Below, piece by piece: positions 9,077 through 17,148 of a DNA stretch of 64,000 nucleotides (positions are counted from its first letter, which is position 1; each line of letters begins with the position of its first letter). The position numbers were made by a program, and so were the translations under genes. The DNA comes from Pyxidicoccus sp. MSG2 (GTDB lineage: Bacteria; Myxococcota; Myxococcia; Myxococcales; Myxococcaceae), in assembly GCF_026626705.1 (NCBI RefSeq), contig NZ_JAPNKC010000001.1:3410001-3474000 (forward strand), written 5' to 3'. Under the pieces are notes generated by a model. That model did no database searches. It saw only the letters and a program-made list of their open reading frames with translations, and was not told the origin of the DNA.

Positions 9077-10708
9077 CTACAGCCAGCTCGCCTCGCGCCG
9101 TCCCAGCTCCGCCAGCACGCGCTCCGCGGCCTTCACGCCGAACCAGTTGGCCTCCTCGAAGAGGGCCATGCCGCCCAGGTCCGTGTGCGCGAAGTGCAGG
9201 GCGCGGCCCAGGCTCTCGCGGGCCGCCTTCTTCTCCGCGCCCCACATGAAGCCCGGCGAGGGCCGCACCATGGCATGCCCCCAGCGCTGCACCTCCAGCC
9301 GCTGCGCCTGCGCGGCGAGGCCCGGGTGCGCGGGCAGCAGGTCCGCCATGACGAGCGCCTCCCAGTCCGCGTAGCTCGCCGACAGCGCCTTGTCGCGCTC
9401 CGCCTTCGCGTCCGCGCCAGCCATGGGCAGGTACCAGGTGAGCACCGTGGGCCCGCGCTCGTCCTGGCGCAGTTGCTGGTGCGTGGAGACGACGTAGCCC
9501 AGGCTGCGGCTCTCGTAGAAGACGTTGTCCCAGGCCAGCGGGAAGCCGCGCGAGCGCGGCGGCGAGGACAGCGTCAGGTTGGCCACCACCCAGGGCCCAT
9601 AGGTGAAGGCGCCCAGCCACTCGGGACGCTGCTTGCGCCAGGGGGCCACCACGTGCGCCGCCACGAAGCGCGGGCAGGCCAGCACCACCTGGCGCGCCTG
9701 GAAGGAGCGGGGCTTTCCGGTACCGGCCTCCAGGGCGTCCACGCGGCAGCCACCCTCGTTCGGCTCCACGGTGTGCACCAGCACGTTGCGCTCCACGGCG
9801 GCGGGCGGGAGCGCGGACTGGAGCTGCTTCACCAGCCGGCCATTGCCCTCGGGCCAGCTCAGGAAACCCTCGCTGCGCTCACCCTTTCCGTCCTGCCGCG
9901 CGGCGAAGTACCAGATGCCCGCCCAGGCGGAGACGTGCTCGGACGTGGTGCCGTAATCGTCGCGGCAGGCGTAGTCCACCAGCCACTTCAGCCGTGCGGA
10001 CGTGAAGCCCTCTCGCGTGAGCCACGCGGCCATGCTGAGCGAGTCCAGCGCCGTCCACTCCGCGTCGTCGCTGGACAGCCCGGAGGGCACCGCGAAGGCC
10101 TTGCGCCCCTTCGCGTCGCGGGCCGCGGCGAAGGCATTCATCCGCGCGTCGAAGCGCTCCAGCTCCGCCACGTCCGCGGGGCTCGCGCCCGCGCGCAGGT
10201 AGAGGCCCTCGTACCAGTGGCCCCGGTAGAAGAGGCGCTCCTCCGGCTCATGGATGAGCAGGGTCTCCTCGAAGGTGGGGTAGCCCTCCGCGTCCACGCC
10301 GGTGACGGCGCCCATTTCGCGGAGCAGCCGCACCACGGGGCCCCGGTCCTCCAGGGGCGCCGGCAGGTAGTGCGCGCCCCACGGGTACGCGGACACGGCG
10401 TTGTGGCCGGAGCGCGACGTGCCGCCCGCCTCGGCCTCCAACTCCAGCACGCGCACGCCCTTCACGCCCGCGCCCGCCAGCCGCCACGCGGCGGACAGGC
10501 CCGCCACGCCCGCGCCCACCACCAGCACGTCCACGGGCTCCAGCACGTCCGCGCGAGGCAGTGGTCCGCCCCGCAGCTTGTGGCCCACCTCCACCGCGCG
10601 GTCGACGATGGCCCCCGGCACGGGCTCGCGAGGAGCGGCGCGCTTGCACGAACTGGCCACCGCCGAGCCGAGGAACGCGGCGACGAGCTCCCGCCGCGTC
10701 AGTTCCAC
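9077..10708 (-). CDS. FAD-dependent amine-oxidase-like oxidoreductase, Tat lipoprotein
   Basis: 543 aa from GTG 10708, which overlaps the end of the preceding spermidine-synthase-like gene by 10 bp and has GGAGGAG just upstream. The N-terminus has a twin-arginine signal (TRRELVAAFLGSAVASSC) ending in a possible lipobox Cys, so a folded, flavin-loaded protein is probably exported. The FAD-binding Rossmann motif (VVGAGVAGLSAAWRLAGAG, near residue 48) is followed by the GG doublet of NAD(P)-binding amine oxidases; a second FAD segment lies near the C-terminus (HFAHTDLGGMALFEEANWFG). As last gene of the operon it may oxidise an aminopropylated product or a polyamine; the substrate is unknown. Confidence 0.82.
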   Translation of the reverse strand: MELTRRELVAAFLGSAVASSCKRAAPREPVPGAIVDRAVEVGHKLRGGPLPRADVLEPVDVLVVGAGVAGLSAAWRLAGAGVKGVRVLELEAEAGGTSRSGHNAVSAYPWGAHYLPAPLEDRGPVVRLLREMGAVTGVDAEGYPTFEETLLIHEPEERLFYRGHWYEGLYLRAGASPADVAELERFDARMNAFAAARDAKGRKAFAVPSGLSSDDAEWTALDSLSMAAWLTREGFTSARLKWLVDYACRDDYGTTSEHVSAWAGIWYFAARQDGKGERSEGFLSWPEGNGRLVKQLQSALPPAAVERNVLVHTVEPNEGGCRVDALEAGTGKPRSFQARQVVLACPRFVAAHVVAPWRKQRPEWLGAFTYGPWVVANLTLSSPPRSRGFPLAWDNVFYESRSLGYVVSTHQQLRQDERGPTVLTWYLPMAGADAKAERDKALSASYADWEALVMADLLPAHPGLAAQAQRLEVQRWGHAMVRPSPGFMWGAEKKAARESLGRALHFAHTDLGGMALFEEANWFGVKAAERVLAELGRREASWL

Positions 10709-12195
10709 CGCCGCCACTCCTCCTCGTAGTAGTGCACGAGCACCTGGTTGTTCAGCCGGTTCACCTCCGCCGGCAGCGGGCCCATGTCGGGAGCGAACTG
10801 CGTGAGCGACTCCAACGTGGGCTCGTCCAGGAAGAGCAGCCCTTCCGGCAGCGGGCGGTGCCGTCCCGGCACGTCGTGCGCCACCAGCACGTAGCCCCAC
10901 TCGCCGAAGGACGGCACCAGCGCGTGGTACGGCTGCGTCCAGAAGCCCGCCGCCTTCAGCGTCTGCGCCACGCACCAGAAGGAGCGCCGGGCGAACAGCG
11001 GGCTGGTGCTCTGCACCACCGCCACCCCGTCCGGCGCCAGCCGCTTCTTGAGCAGCTTGTAGAAGCCCGTCGTGTACAGCTTCCCCAGCGCGAAGTTGTT
11101 CGGGTCCGGGAAGTCCACCACCACCACGTCGTACTGCTCGTCACCCTCCGCCAGGAAGCGCATGGCGTCCGTGTTCAGCACCCGCATCTTCGGGTCCGAC
11201 ATCGAGTGCCCGTTGAGCTTCGCCAGCTCCCCGTAGCTCGTCGCCAGCCCGGTAATCGCCGGGTCCAGGTCCACCAGCGTGACGGAGCGCACCTGCGGGT
11301 GGCGCAGCACCTCGCGCGCGGCGAGCCCGTCCCCGCCGCCGAGGATGAGCACCCGCTCCACCTTCCCCGCGCGCACCATGGCCGGGTGCACCAACGACTC
11401 GTGGTAGCGGTACTCGTCGATGCTGGCGAACTGGAGGTTGCCGTTGAGGAACAGCGAGAACCCGCGCTTGCCGCGCGTCAGGATGATGCGCTGGTACGGC
11501 GAGCTGGACGCATGCACCACGTCGTCCGCGTAGAGCTGGTCCTCGTAGAACGTCGTGAGCCGGTCCCCCAGCACGAAGCCCACCAGCAGGAACACCGTGA
11601 GCACCACCGCCTTGATGCGCAGCCGCAGCGGGTTGCCCAAGAGCGGCGCCAAGAGCCACGTGCTCCACAGCCCCACGGCCGCGTTGAGCACGCCGAACAT
11701 CAGCGAGGTGCGCACCAGCCCCAGCTTCGGCACCAGCAGCAGCGGGAAGGCGACGCTCGCCGCCAGCGCTCCCAGGTAGTCCAGCGACAGCACCTGGCTG
11801 ACCAGGTCCTTGAACTTGAGCTGGTCCTTCAGGATGCGCAGCAGCAGGGGAATCTCCAGCCCCACCAGGGTGCCAATGGCAATCACGCTGCCATACAGCG
11901 CCACCTGGAACATGCTGGTCAGGGTGAAGGTGAGGAACAGCAGCGGCGCGCACAGGCCGCCCAGCAGCGCCACCGCCAGCTCCACCTCCACGAAGCGCTG
12001 CGCCACCCCGCGCTCGATGTAGCGCGACAGGTAGCTGCCGATGCCCATGGCGAACAGGTAGCCGCCAATGACGGTGGAGAACTGGGTGATGGAGTCCCCG
12101 AGCAGGTAGCTCGCGAGCGCCCCGACGACGAGCTCGTAGATGAGCCCGCACGTCGCGATGACGAGGACGGTGATGTACAGCAGCGTTCTGTTCAA
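10699..12195 (-). CDS. Membrane-anchored spermidine-synthase-like aminopropyltransferase
   Basis: 498 aa. Residues 1-210 hold about seven hydrophobic helices (LLYITVLVIATCGLIYELVV; LAVALLGGLCAPLLFLTF). Residues about 225-480 are a SpeE-type domain. SpeE signatures present are LFLNGNLQFASIDEYRYHE (gatekeeper loop), LILGGGDGLAAREVL (SAM pocket) and VVVDFPDPNN (catalytic Asp region). It should transfer an aminopropyl group from decarboxylated SAM to an amine at the membrane. The only workable start is TTG at 12195, as an in-frame stop lies four codons upstream. It shares the operon with its donor-making enzyme SpeD. The acceptor is unknown and may not be putrescine. Confidence 0.85.
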   Translation of the reverse strand: MNRTLLYITVLVIATCGLIYELVVGALASYLLGDSITQFSTVIGGYLFAMGIGSYLSRYIERGVAQRFVEVELAVALLGGLCAPLLFLTFTLTSMFQVALYGSVIAIGTLVGLEIPLLLRILKDQLKFKDLVSQVLSLDYLGALAASVAFPLLLVPKLGLVRTSLMFGVLNAAVGLWSTWLLAPLLGNPLRLRIKAVVLTVFLLVGFVLGDRLTTFYEDQLYADDVVHASSSPYQRIILTRGKRGFSLFLNGNLQFASIDEYRYHESLVHPAMVRAGKVERVLILGGGDGLAAREVLRHPQVRSVTLVDLDPAITGLATSYGELAKLNGHSMSDPKMRVLNTDAMRFLAEGDEQYDVVVVDFPDPNNFALGKLYTTGFYKLLKKRLAPDGVAVVQSTSPLFARRSFWCVAQTLKAAGFWTQPYHALVPSFGEWGYVLVAHDVPGRHRPLPEGLLFLDEPTLESLTQFAPDMGPLPAEVNRLNNQVLVHYYEEEWRRWN

Positions 12196-12235
12196 GTCGT
12201 CACTTCACGTCGAGCGGGGCGGGGCGCGAGCGCCC

Positions 12236-12463
12236 TCAACCCCCGATGGCGGCCGCCACGATGATGGCCAGGCCGATGATGAAGGAGCCGATGACGATGC
12301 CGACCGCCGTGTTCTGGTCGACCTCCAGCTCCTTGTTCACGTCGAAGGGGAGGATGAGGCGGATGACGTAGAAGCCCGCCACGAACACCGCCAGACCGAT
12401 GAGCGAGTAGATGACGCTCGCCAGCACTCCATCCAGGCTCACCACCACACCGAGCAGCAACAT
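12236..12463 (-). CDS. DUF350 (YjfL-type) inner-membrane protein
   Basis: 75 aa. Two hydrophobic hairpin segments (VIYSLIGLAVFVAGFYVIRL and TAVGIVIGSFIIGLAIIVAA) separated by a short polar loop with DVNKELEVDQN, the standard DUF350 unit. The family name comes from E. coli YjfL, which sits in the yjfIJKLMC cluster with a PspA-like protein and a glutathionylspermidine-synthase-like ATP-grasp protein. ATG 12463 follows GGGAGG and shares one base with the stop of the preceding small gene (TGATG), so the two are translationally coupled. Molecular role unknown. Confidence 0.85.
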   Translation of the reverse strand: MLLLGVVVSLDGVLASVIYSLIGLAVFVAGFYVIRLILPFDVNKELEVDQNTAVGIVIGSFIIGLAIIVAAAIGG

Positions 12464-12624
12464 CACTTGCCTCCCTGGTAGCCACCGGTCCACAGCAGGA
12501 TGCCGCCCGGCCCGCGCCGCACGTTGCCGGGCACCTGGTCCTTCTGCTCGCTGCTGAAGGGCGACCAGCCCGTCATCATCAGCGCCGCATAGCCCAGCAG
12601 CACCAGCCCACCGAAGAACTTCAT
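12463..12624 (-). CDS. 53-aa small membrane protein in the polyamine-type operon
   Basis: An unannotated-size gene: ATG 12624 to TGA 12463, 53 codons plus stop. It has one N-terminal hydrophobic helix (FFGGLVLLGYAALMMTGW), then a polar, glycine-rich tail with VPGNVRRGPGGILLWTGGY. The downstream DUF350 start overlaps its stop (TGATG) and the upstream DUF4178 gene ends 25 bp before it, so the reading frame is well supported by context. I recognise no family. It is likely a small membrane partner of DUF350 or of the synthase. Confidence 0.7.
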   Translation of the reverse strand: MKFFGGLVLLGYAALMMTGWSPFSSEQKDQVPGNVRRGPGGILLWTGGYQGGK

Positions 12625-12649
12625 TCCGTGCCTCCGTGAGTCATGGAAC

Positions 12650-14551
12650 TCAATCCGCGAAGTTGCTCTCAGACCAGCGCTGCGTCTCGAAGCCGTGCGA
12701 GCGGAACAGCGCCCACGCGGGCCCCACCAGCAGCAGGACGAAGGCGAAGCAGAACCAGCTCCCCCGGGGCGAGTCGTGCGTGAGCTTCACATTGAAGGCG
12801 CGCGAGCGGGCCGGCCCCGGGTCGAAGGACGCCGTGGTGCGCAGCACGTACTTCCCCGGCGGCAGCGGGGACAGGGTGGTGCTCCCCGAGCGCGAGCCCT
12901 CGCTCCACGAGCCATCGCTGTCACTGCCGCTGTAGTAGCTCAGCTCCTCGTAGAACCCCACCACCTCGCCCGTGTCCTGGTTCACCAGGTCGCCCTGGAC
13001 GCCCAGCCAGTCGTTGTCGAGCGCGGCGGCGGAGACTTCCACCTCCATGTTGCCGCGTTTGGTCAGCTCGAAGGGCTTGCTGAACTCCATCGCGGCCGGC
13101 GTGCCGGGCTGCGCGTCCGGGGGCACCACCACCGCCATCTCCTGCACCACGCGGTTGTCCGCGCGCACGGAGAAGAAGCCCGCCATGACGAGCAGCCCCG
13201 CCATCCAGAGCAACGTCCACAGGAAGGTGGAGCGCATCCCCGCCTTGTGCGGGTTGGGCTGACTGGGGGCGATGCCCTGGGGCGGCGGCAGGGACTCCTT
13301 CAGCTTGAAGGCGTCCTTCACCACGCCGGGCGCCAGGTACTCGCCGTGGGTGTACGTCACCTCGTCCTCGGTGGCGTCCACGTTCACCGAGTACGGCGGC
13401 GCCACGTACTCCGTGGCCTTCGCCCACTCTCCCGCCGTCACCTCCCAGTAGAACTCGCCCTGCACGGCTTCCGTGACGGCGGTGACGTTCTGGAAGGCCT
13501 TGTAGCGCCGGCTCTCGTAGAAGGCGGCCACCATGGGTGCCAGCTGCACGTCACCGGCGGCCATCGGCTTGAGGAACACCCAGTGGCCGTTGGAGTGCAT
13601 CAGCCACGTGAAGCCGCGCGCCGGGTGGTAGAGGAGGTACTCCTCCCACGGGTAGCGCACGCCCTCCACGGTGCACGAGCGCACCAGGTAGCCGATGCAC
13701 AGCCACTCCGTGCCCTCCAGCGTCCCCTTCGCGCCCAGCGGGATGAGGGGCGCCTCGGTGGGCTTCTCCAGCAGGCGCAGGAAGGACAGCTGCCCGTGGC
13801 TGACGTCCAGCAGCGCGCCGCAGTAGGGGCACGCCACGCGCAGCGACTTGTCCGGCGCGCGCAGCTCCAGCGGGCCGTTGCAGTTGGTGCAGCGCGCCTG
13901 CTTCATCTCCACCTTGCGCGCACGGGGACGGAGCTGGCTGGCCGCGATGCCGAGCTGCTCCAGCTTCAGCGCCTCGCCGGTGAAGACCTCCGGGTCCTGC
14001 CCGCGGGTGCCGAAGTCCAGCGTGAGGAAGGTCCCCTTGCCGCCAGTGGCGTCCACGTACCAGGCGTCCTGCGTGGGGTCCACGTCGCTGGGGAGCTGCC
14101 CCTCCGCGGACACCACGCGCCCGTGGCCGCGCTCCTCGATGACCCAGGCACGGTTCCTCAGGCGCAGCCGCTCGCCGGGTTGCAGGCTCTCCAGGACGAG
14201 CCCTTCCTCCACGCCCGCGTCGAAGAGCAGGTGGAAGGCGCCCTCGGACTCGCTGATCCACCCGGTGCGGCCGTCGTCGAACTCGACGTACCACTCGTCC
14301 CAGGGGCCGGCGCCGTGGTCCTTCTGGAGGTGGCCGATGATGCGGTAGCCCGCCCTGGCGTATCTGCCCTCCGCGCCCAGTTGCAGCGGCGAGTCGGTGG
14401 GGACGATGCGGCCAATCTTCCCGTGGGCCTCGAACGTGGCCCCGCTGCGCGCCACCACCGTCTGGCAGTGCGCGCACACCACCACCTGCGCCGAGCCGGC
14501 GGTGAACTCGATCAGCACACCGCACGATGGGCACTGTCCCTGCTGCGTCAC
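12650..14551 (-). CDS. DUF4178 protein with two zinc ribbons and two membrane helices
   Basis: 633 aa from GTG 14551, which overlaps the speD stop (GTGA). Zinc ribbon 1 uses C7, C10, C26 and C29 (CPSC...CAHC). A DUF4178 beta domain follows (about 45-205, WDEWYVEFDDGRTGWISESE). Ribbon 2 is near 218-250 (CTNC...CPYC), then a second DUF4178 domain (about 270-410, YPWEEYLLYHPARGFTWLM). A membrane helix lies near 455-475 (LWTLLWMAGLLVMAGFF), then an extracytoplasmic beta domain, and a last helix near the C-terminus (CFAFVLLLVGPAWALF). Function is unknown. The duplicated ribbon-plus-DUF4178 plan and strict coupling to speD suggest a scaffold or substrate-presenting role for membrane polyamine chemistry. 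Confidence 0.8.
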   Translation of the reverse strand: MTQQGQCPSCGVLIEFTAGSAQVVVCAHCQTVVARSGATFEAHGKIGRIVPTDSPLQLGAEGRYARAGYRIIGHLQKDHGAGPWDEWYVEFDDGRTGWISESEGAFHLLFDAGVEEGLVLESLQPGERLRLRNRAWVIEERGHGRVVSAEGQLPSDVDPTQDAWYVDATGGKGTFLTLDFGTRGQDPEVFTGEALKLEQLGIAASQLRPRARKVEMKQARCTNCNGPLELRAPDKSLRVACPYCGALLDVSHGQLSFLRLLEKPTEAPLIPLGAKGTLEGTEWLCIGYLVRSCTVEGVRYPWEEYLLYHPARGFTWLMHSNGHWVFLKPMAAGDVQLAPMVAAFYESRRYKAFQNVTAVTEAVQGEFYWEVTAGEWAKATEYVAPPYSVNVDATEDEVTYTHGEYLAPGVVKDAFKLKESLPPPQGIAPSQPNPHKAGMRSTFLWTLLWMAGLLVMAGFFSVRADNRVVQEMAVVVPPDAQPGTPAAMEFSKPFELTKRGNMEVEVSAAALDNDWLGVQGDLVNQDTGEVVGFYEELSYYSGSDSDGSWSEGSRSGSTTLSPLPPGKYVLRTTASFDPGPARSRAFNVKLTHDSPRGSWFCFAFVLLLVGPAWALFRSHGFETQRWSESNFAD

Positions 14552-14934
14552 GCCACCCCTCCCCGCTTCAGCTCTCGCACATGGCTGGACGCCGCGCCCA
14601 GGTGCCGCGCCAGCAGGGACTCGAAGTCCGGGCGCGCGCGGGTGCGGCAGCAGTAGACGTTGAGCGCGGCGAAGCCGTGCTCGGGGAAGGTGTGGATGGT
14701 CAGGTGACTCTCCGCCAGCAGCGTCAGGCCGGTGATGCCGCCCGGCTCGGGGAAGACGTGCCACTGCGGCTGGCCCACCACCTTCAGGTGCAGCAAGACG
14801 ATGAGCTCCTCGAAGAGCGCGGCGAGCGCGGCCGCGTCCTTGAGGCGCTCTGGCGCGCACCCACTGGCGTCAACCAGCCACTCCTGTCCGGTGGTCAGCG
14901 TCGGAACCCCTCCTGCGTGACGGCTTCTTAGCAT
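14548..14934 (-). CDS. speD: S-adenosylmethionine decarboxylase (bacterial class 1, SpeH-like)
   Basis: 128 aa from ATG 14934. This start has only a weak ribosome site; an AGGAGG lies inside the gene about ten bases before CTG 14898, so the real N-terminus may be nearer to TTGQEWLVDASG. The self-cleavage/active-site motif ESHLTIHTFPEHGF is present; its Ser becomes the pyruvoyl group. Length and motif fit the small Gram-positive/archaeal-type enzyme rather than the large E. coli form. It makes decarboxylated SAM, the aminopropyl donor. It heads the operon and its stop overlaps the DUF4178 start by 4 bp. Confidence 0.9.
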   Translation of the reverse strand: MLRSRHAGGVPTLTTGQEWLVDASGCAPERLKDAAALAALFEELIVLLHLKVVGQPQWHVFPEPGGITGLTLLAESHLTIHTFPEHGFAALNVYCCRTRARPDFESLLARHLGAASSHVRELKRGGVA

Positions 14935-15033
14935 GCCACCTGCCCTCGAAGGTGAGCCCATGTCGGCCATCCGGGCAGGCGTGGCGGGGCCGTTGGCGCC
15001 CGGGGATGGCTTCCCGGTACGCTTCCGCGGGAG

Positions 15034-16029
15034 ATGACGCAGTCGCTGCCCGACGTCGCCCTTCCGCCGCCCACCCCCACTCCCGCCCCGGCCCGCGAGT
15101 CGGGCGCCATTGCCCGCCTGTCGCGAAGCCTGCGCGGCCTGCCTCCCGCGGAGCGCTGGTGGGGCCCCGGCTGTGGCGGCCTGGCCGGCTGGCTGCAACG
15201 CTCCGCGCAGGGGCTCCCCGGCGAGGACCTCACCCCGCGCTTCAAGGCGCTGCTGACGCGCGTGCGCGAGGGCGAGCCCGTGCTGCCGGACGCGGCGAAG
15301 CGGCACCAGTACGTGCTGGTGCGCGGCATGCTGGGGGACGAACTGCCCGGTTACCTGCTGGACAACGTGCAGCGGCTGGAGCGCCGGGGCCTGGACGTGC
15401 TCGAGGCGCCGGTGGACACGGAGGGGCTCATCCGCGACAACGTGGCGGTGCTGCGCGAGGCACTGCTGGACGCGGAGCACTTCGGCCGCTCGGTGGTGCT
15501 GGTGGGCCACAGCAAGGGCGGCGTGGAGTGCACGGCCACGCTGGCCCTGCACCCGGAGTTGCGCCGGGTGGTGCGCGCGGTGGTGACGCTGCAGGCGCCC
15601 TACGGCGGCTCCTCCCTCGCCCATGACCTGGCCACCACGCCGGAGATGCGGCGGCTCATCGACTTCGCCTTCCCTCTGCTGTTCCATGGGGTGTCCCGGT
15701 CCGTGGAGGAGCTTTCCTATACAAGTCGGATGGCGTTCATCCGAAAGCACCCCTACCCGGCCGGCATTCCCACCGTGTCGCTGGCCACCTCGCGCCTGTC
15801 GCGCCTGTCCAGCCTGTACCCCCTGCAGCGCTACCTGCGTGACAGGTACGGCTACGCGTCCGACGGCCTGGTGACGGCCCTGGACGCGGAGGTGCCCGGC
15901 GCGGGCGTGGTGCGCCTGGACGACATGGATCACGCGGAGGGCGCGCTGCGCGCCCTGCCCGGGTTCAATCGCTATCACCCCGGCGACGTCACCGAGGCCA
16001 TGGTGGCCCTGGCGCTCGACGCCCGCTGA
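15034..16029 (+). CDS. Alpha/beta hydrolase, lipase-like
   Basis: 331 aa, no signal peptide. A Pro-rich N-terminal tail is followed by an alpha/beta hydrolase core: YVLVRGMLGDELPGYLLDN (first strand and oxyanion loop), then the nucleophile elbow VGHSKGG with Ser near residue 159, and LQAPYGGSSLAHD. Late acidic and His residues (SDGLVTALDAEVP; DDMDHAEG) can complete the triad. This resembles triacylglycerol-lipase/PGAP1-like proteins. It is divergent from speD and convergent with the trigger-factor-like gene, with one base between stops. Confidence 0.78.
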   Translation: MTQSLPDVALPPPTPTPAPARESGAIARLSRSLRGLPPAERWWGPGCGGLAGWLQRSAQGLPGEDLTPRFKALLTRVREGEPVLPDAAKRHQYVLVRGMLGDELPGYLLDNVQRLERRGLDVLEAPVDTEGLIRDNVAVLREALLDAEHFGRSVVLVGHSKGGVECTATLALHPELRRVVRAVVTLQAPYGGSSLAHDLATTPEMRRLIDFAFPLLFHGVSRSVEELSYTSRMAFIRKHPYPAGIPTVSLATSRLSRLSSLYPLQRYLRDRYGYASDGLVTALDAEVPGAGVVRLDDMDHAEGALRALPGFNRYHPGDVTEAMVALALDAR

Positions 16030-16030
16030 T

Positions 16031-17119
16031 TCAGGCCGGCGCGGTCAGCTTCACCTTCTTCATCACGTGGTCGACGGTGGCCAGGTGCAGCGCCAGGTCG
16101 TACAGCCGCCGGGCGAGCGCCGCGTCCTCCTTCACCGTCTTGCCCAGATCCTGGCGGGACACGCCGGACAGGCCGGCGAGGTCGTTGATGAGCGCATCCG
16201 TGGCCTTCTTCTCCGGCTGCACGCCGTCACGCGTGGCGATGGCCCGCAGCGCCAGGGCCAGCGTCAGGCGCCGCACCGCGTCCGCGCGGGTAAGCGAATC
16301 CCGCTGCCACCCCTCCAGCGCCTCCTGCAGTTCGTCCGGCTGGAAGGCCTTGCGGGCGAGGATGGGGCGCTCGGTCTCCGCCCAGCGGCGGCGGATCTCC
16401 TCGTTCACCAGCGCGGTGGACAGCGACACCTGCGTGCGCTCCACCAGCACGTCCATCACCCGCTCCTGGGTGAGGCGGTCCATCTCCTCGGTGCGCTCGC
16501 GGGCCAGCTCCTCGCCCAGGTGGCGCATGACGTCCGTGAGGCTGGCCATGCGCAGCCGCTTCAGCAGTTCCGGCGAGTCATCCGCCAGGAGCTTCAACTC
16601 CTGCGCCGCCTTCACGTCCAGGAGGAAGCGCGCCGTCTGCCCGCGCAGCGACTCCACGGGCCAGGTGTCCGGCAGCTTGAGCTCGATGCCGAAGGACTGA
16701 CCCACCTTCGCGCCGGCCAGCGCCTCGAAGAAGCCCGGCAGTACCGGGTCCGCAATCACATGCGTCCGCCAGTCCTCCCGCGTGGAGAAGGGCAGCAGCC
16801 GCCCGTTGGCGAAGCCGAGCACGTCCAGGAGCACCTCGTCCCCCACGCCCACGTCCTCACCCGGCTTGCGCACGCGGCGGTCGGCGTACTGGCGGCGGAG
16901 CGCATCGAAGCGGTCGAGGACGTCCTGCTCCGTCAGCGGAGCCGGGGGCACCAGGGCCACCGTCAGCCCCTCCAGCGAGGGGGCGGTGACGGTGGGGATG
17001 TCCACCGGCTCGGTGCTGTCCAACGAGAAGGCGGCGGGCATCCGCTTCATGATGCCGAGCGCGTGAAGCTCGGCCAGCGAACGCGCTCCGCCGCCCTTCG
17101 GGTCGTCCTTCGTCGTCAT
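16031..17119 (-). CDS. Trigger-factor-like chaperone lacking the ribosome-binding domain
   Basis: 362 aa. Residues about 48-180 match the trigger-factor linker and FKBP-type PPIase domain (LTEQDVLDRFDALRRQYADR; VGDEVLLDVLGFANGRLLPF; LPGFFEALAGAKVGQSFGIE). The rest is the helical C-terminal chaperone domain. The normal N-terminal ribosome-docking domain with its GFRxGKxP signature is absent and replaced by about 45 unrelated residues. It should therefore be a client-binding chaperone that does not sit at the ribosome exit. Its start is 30 bp after the stop of the Ala-rich gene, so the two are probably one operon and that protein is a plausible client. Confidence 0.78.
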   Translation of the reverse strand: MTTKDDPKGGGARSLAELHALGIMKRMPAAFSLDSTEPVDIPTVTAPSLEGLTVALVPPAPLTEQDVLDRFDALRRQYADRRVRKPGEDVGVGDEVLLDVLGFANGRLLPFSTREDWRTHVIADPVLPGFFEALAGAKVGQSFGIELKLPDTWPVESLRGQTARFLLDVKAAQELKLLADDSPELLKRLRMASLTDVMRHLGEELARERTEEMDRLTQERVMDVLVERTQVSLSTALVNEEIRRRWAETERPILARKAFQPDELQEALEGWQRDSLTRADAVRRLTLALALRAIATRDGVQPEKKATDALINDLAGLSGVSRQDLGKTVKEDAALARRLYDLALHLATVDHVMKKVKLTAPA

Positions 17120-17148
17120 GACGCGAGTATGCGTCGGGACGGATGAGG

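Noticed and set aside
14548-14934. Large E. coli-type SpeD
   Set aside because: Length and ESHLTIHTFPE motif match the small class; longer upstream frame is antisense to the lipase-like gene.
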